From: CAZABP01 sp964483245
Lineage (GTDB): Bacteria > Planctomycetota > UBA1135 > UBA2386
Direction of reading: 5' to 3'
Length of the DNA stretch: 64,000 nt
Assembly (NCBI GenBank): GCA_964483245.1
Contig: CAZABP010000001.1
Span: forward strand, 124,001 to 188,000
Positions 62,867 to 64,000 of this stretch are shown here, piece by piece. The translations under genes were made by a program, and so were the position numbers. The notes under the pieces are model-generated. The model was not told the origin of the DNA, did not search any database, and worked only from the letters and a program-made list of their open reading frames with translations. Numbering within the stretch: position 1 is the stretch's first letter; each line of letters begins with the position of its first letter.

Positions 62867-64000
62867 CTACCGCTCCTTCCGCTCCTCCTCCCACGGGAGC
62901 TCGGCAACGTCCACGTCGGGAGTCGTCGCCGAACGCTCGGAGCCGGGCACCGCGTCGAGCATCACCGTGATTGCACGCTCCTCGTCGCCTGAGCGCACCC
63001 GCAGGTGGATCGGGTCACCAGCCATCCGGCTTTGCACCAGCAGCTGCAGATGGAACGAGTGCTGCACCGGCACGCCGTCGATCGCCAGCAGGCGATCCCC
63101 CTTGCGCAGGCCGGCGCGCGCCGCGGGGGCATTCGGGACGACCTCGGCGATCTTCGCCCCCGGCCCGACGTCGCTCGCGTCCGGTGCCAGGCCGAGGAAC
63201 CCGCGTTGCAGCCGCTCACCATCCCGCATCCGCGCGAGCAACGGCTCGATCCCCGACAGCATCGCCGCGAAGCCGATCCCGGAGTCGTAGAACTCGACGC
63301 CGACGTCGCGACCGCTGAGTGACAGCGGCGTGATGACGCCGAACACCCGCCCCTCGACGTCGATCAACGGCCCGCCGTAGTTGGCCGGCGACGTCCACGC
63401 ATCCGTCTGCACCGCGCGGCCGAACAGCCGATCGCGCGCGGACACGATCCCGCCGTGCACGCTCGGCGTACGCGGCCCGAACGTGCGCCCGAGTGCGAAG
63501 GCCCACTGCCCGACGCGCACGTCATCGCGCGGGACCAGCTCCGGCACCGCCAGCCCGGTCGCGTCGATCTTCAGCAGGGTGAGCCCACGGCTGGTGTCCT
63601 CACCGGCACGCTGCGCCTGGAACGCACGACCGTCGGCGAGCGTGACGATGATCGCGCTCGGCTCGTAGTTGAGCACGAAGCTGGACGTCACGATCCAGCC
63701 ATCCGCGCTCAGCACGAGCCCGGTCGAGGTCCCTTGCGCCTGCAGGAAACCGGGCGGTGCGATCCCTTTCTTGTCATCCGGCGGAGGCTTCTCCGGCCCC
63801 TCCGGCGGTTCCGGCTTCTCCGGCGGGCGCGGGCGCGGCGCCCCGCCGGCCGGCGCGTCCGGCTGCTGCTCCGGGCCGATCCGCCGCCGCGCTCCGCCGA
63901 TCGTCTCGATCGTCACGATCGAGGCCTGCACGCGCCCGATCGCGCGGGCGAGCACCGTCTCGAGGGCGAGCAGCTGCTCCGGGTCCTGCGCTTGCGGCGC
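62867..64000 (-). CDS. HtrA/DegS-like pseudoprotease with PDZ domain (5' end outside window)
   Basis: The gene continues beyond the right edge; the visible 377 codons lack the start and most of the export signal (reading begins APQAQDPEQLL). A trypsin-like domain follows a proline/glutamate-rich linker, then a PDZ domain near the end (FLGLAPDASDVGPGAKIAEV, LRKGDRLLAIDGVPV). The HtrA active-site histidine motif (TNxHV) reads IVTSSFVL, the aspartate motif (DLAxLKI) reads SRGLTLLKID, and the serine motif (GNSGGPL) reads SPANYGGPL. None of the three catalytic residues is kept. It is likely a binding protein, not a protease. Loss of all three in one gene argues against sequencing error. Confidence 0.82.
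   Translation of the reverse strand, partial: APQAQDPEQLLALETVLARAIGRVQASIVTIETIGGARRRIGPEQQPDAPAGGAPRPRPPEKPEPPEGPEKPPPDDKKGIAPPGFLQAQGTSTGLVLSADGWIVTSSFVLNYEPSAIIVTLADGRAFQAQRAGEDTSRGLTLLKIDATGLAVPELVPRDDVRVGQWAFALGRTFGPRTPSVHGGIVSARDRLFGRAVQTDAWTSPANYGGPLIDVEGRVFGVITPLSLSGRDVGVEFYDSGIGFAAMLSGIEPLLARMRDGERLQRGFLGLAPDASDVGPGAKIAEVVPNAPAARAGLRKGDRLLAIDGVPVQHSFHLQLLVQSRMAGDPIHLRVRSGDEERAITVMLDAVPGSERSATTPDVDVAELPWEEERKER

Overview
The window is a gene-dense, very GC-rich bacterial chromosome segment. I see no insertion sequence, phage gene, integrase, CRISPR array or replication origin. It carries about 49 protein genes (the first and last run off the window edges), one tRNA, and one non-coding structured region. 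Secreted proteins carry signal peptides or lipoprotein boxes, and the mix suggests a Gram-negative cell plan: FeoAB, MurJ, LexA, GyrA, an RpoE/anti-sigma/RseB-like set, a large MoxR/DUF58/BatA operon, many carboxypeptidase-regulatory-like secreted proteins and a 2,917-residue TPR protein. This looks most like a deep-branching, high-GC Planctomycetota, but that is inference; Myxococcota or Acidobacteriota are not excluded.

Layout. 1-8 kb: secreted M14 carboxypeptidase (cut by the window), SO_0444-type permease coupled to murJ, a small secreted protein, and feoB-feoA coupled to a membrane-anchored regulatory-domain protein. 8-13 kb: a small polysaccharide-type cluster (methyltransferase, GT-C-like membrane protein, AsnB amidotransferase, GT2 glycosyltransferase). 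13-24 kb: rpiA, sixA, a SIMPL protein, a 1,001-residue beta-sandwich-repeat protein, a MESH1-like ppGpp hydrolase, an aminotransferase, a NUDIX enzyme, a degenerate purple-acid-phosphatase-like protein, another regulatory-domain protein and a DUF4920 lipoprotein. 24-32 kb: gyrA, then cinA-mutY-fabI, a TPR lipoprotein and an orphan moxR.

31.7-32.2 kb is the main non-coding interval: two strong rho-independent terminators bracket a possible small RNA, followed directly by a 166-bp imperfect palindrome with perfect 16-bp ends, then cyaY. 32.5-42 kb: one long minus-strand run (coiled-coil membrane protein, MoxR, DUF58, BatA-like, double-VWA protein, RluA, histidine kinase). 42-53 kb: a response regulator of the sigma54-activator family that lacks GAFTGA, an O6-methylguanine methyltransferase and the giant TPR protein, all tightly packed. 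53-58 kb: a TlpA-like double thioredoxin protein, an unknown protein, and an rpoE-anti-sigma-rseB-like operon. 58-64 kb: tRNA-Arg(CCG), M61 peptidase, tandem CDGSH protein, LexA, hemerythrin, a DnaQ-like exonuclease and an HtrA-like protein with no intact catalytic triad.

Two themes recur. First, translational coupling: 4-bp ATGA/GTGA overlaps join many neighbours. Second, degenerate enzyme folds: a pseudoprotease, a phosphatase-like protein lacking metal ligands, a cysteine-less thioredoxin domain and an AAA+ regulator without its sigma54 loop. Several genes also have a TANNNT-like box only 6-10 bases before the start codon and no ribosome binding site, suggesting leaderless transcripts.
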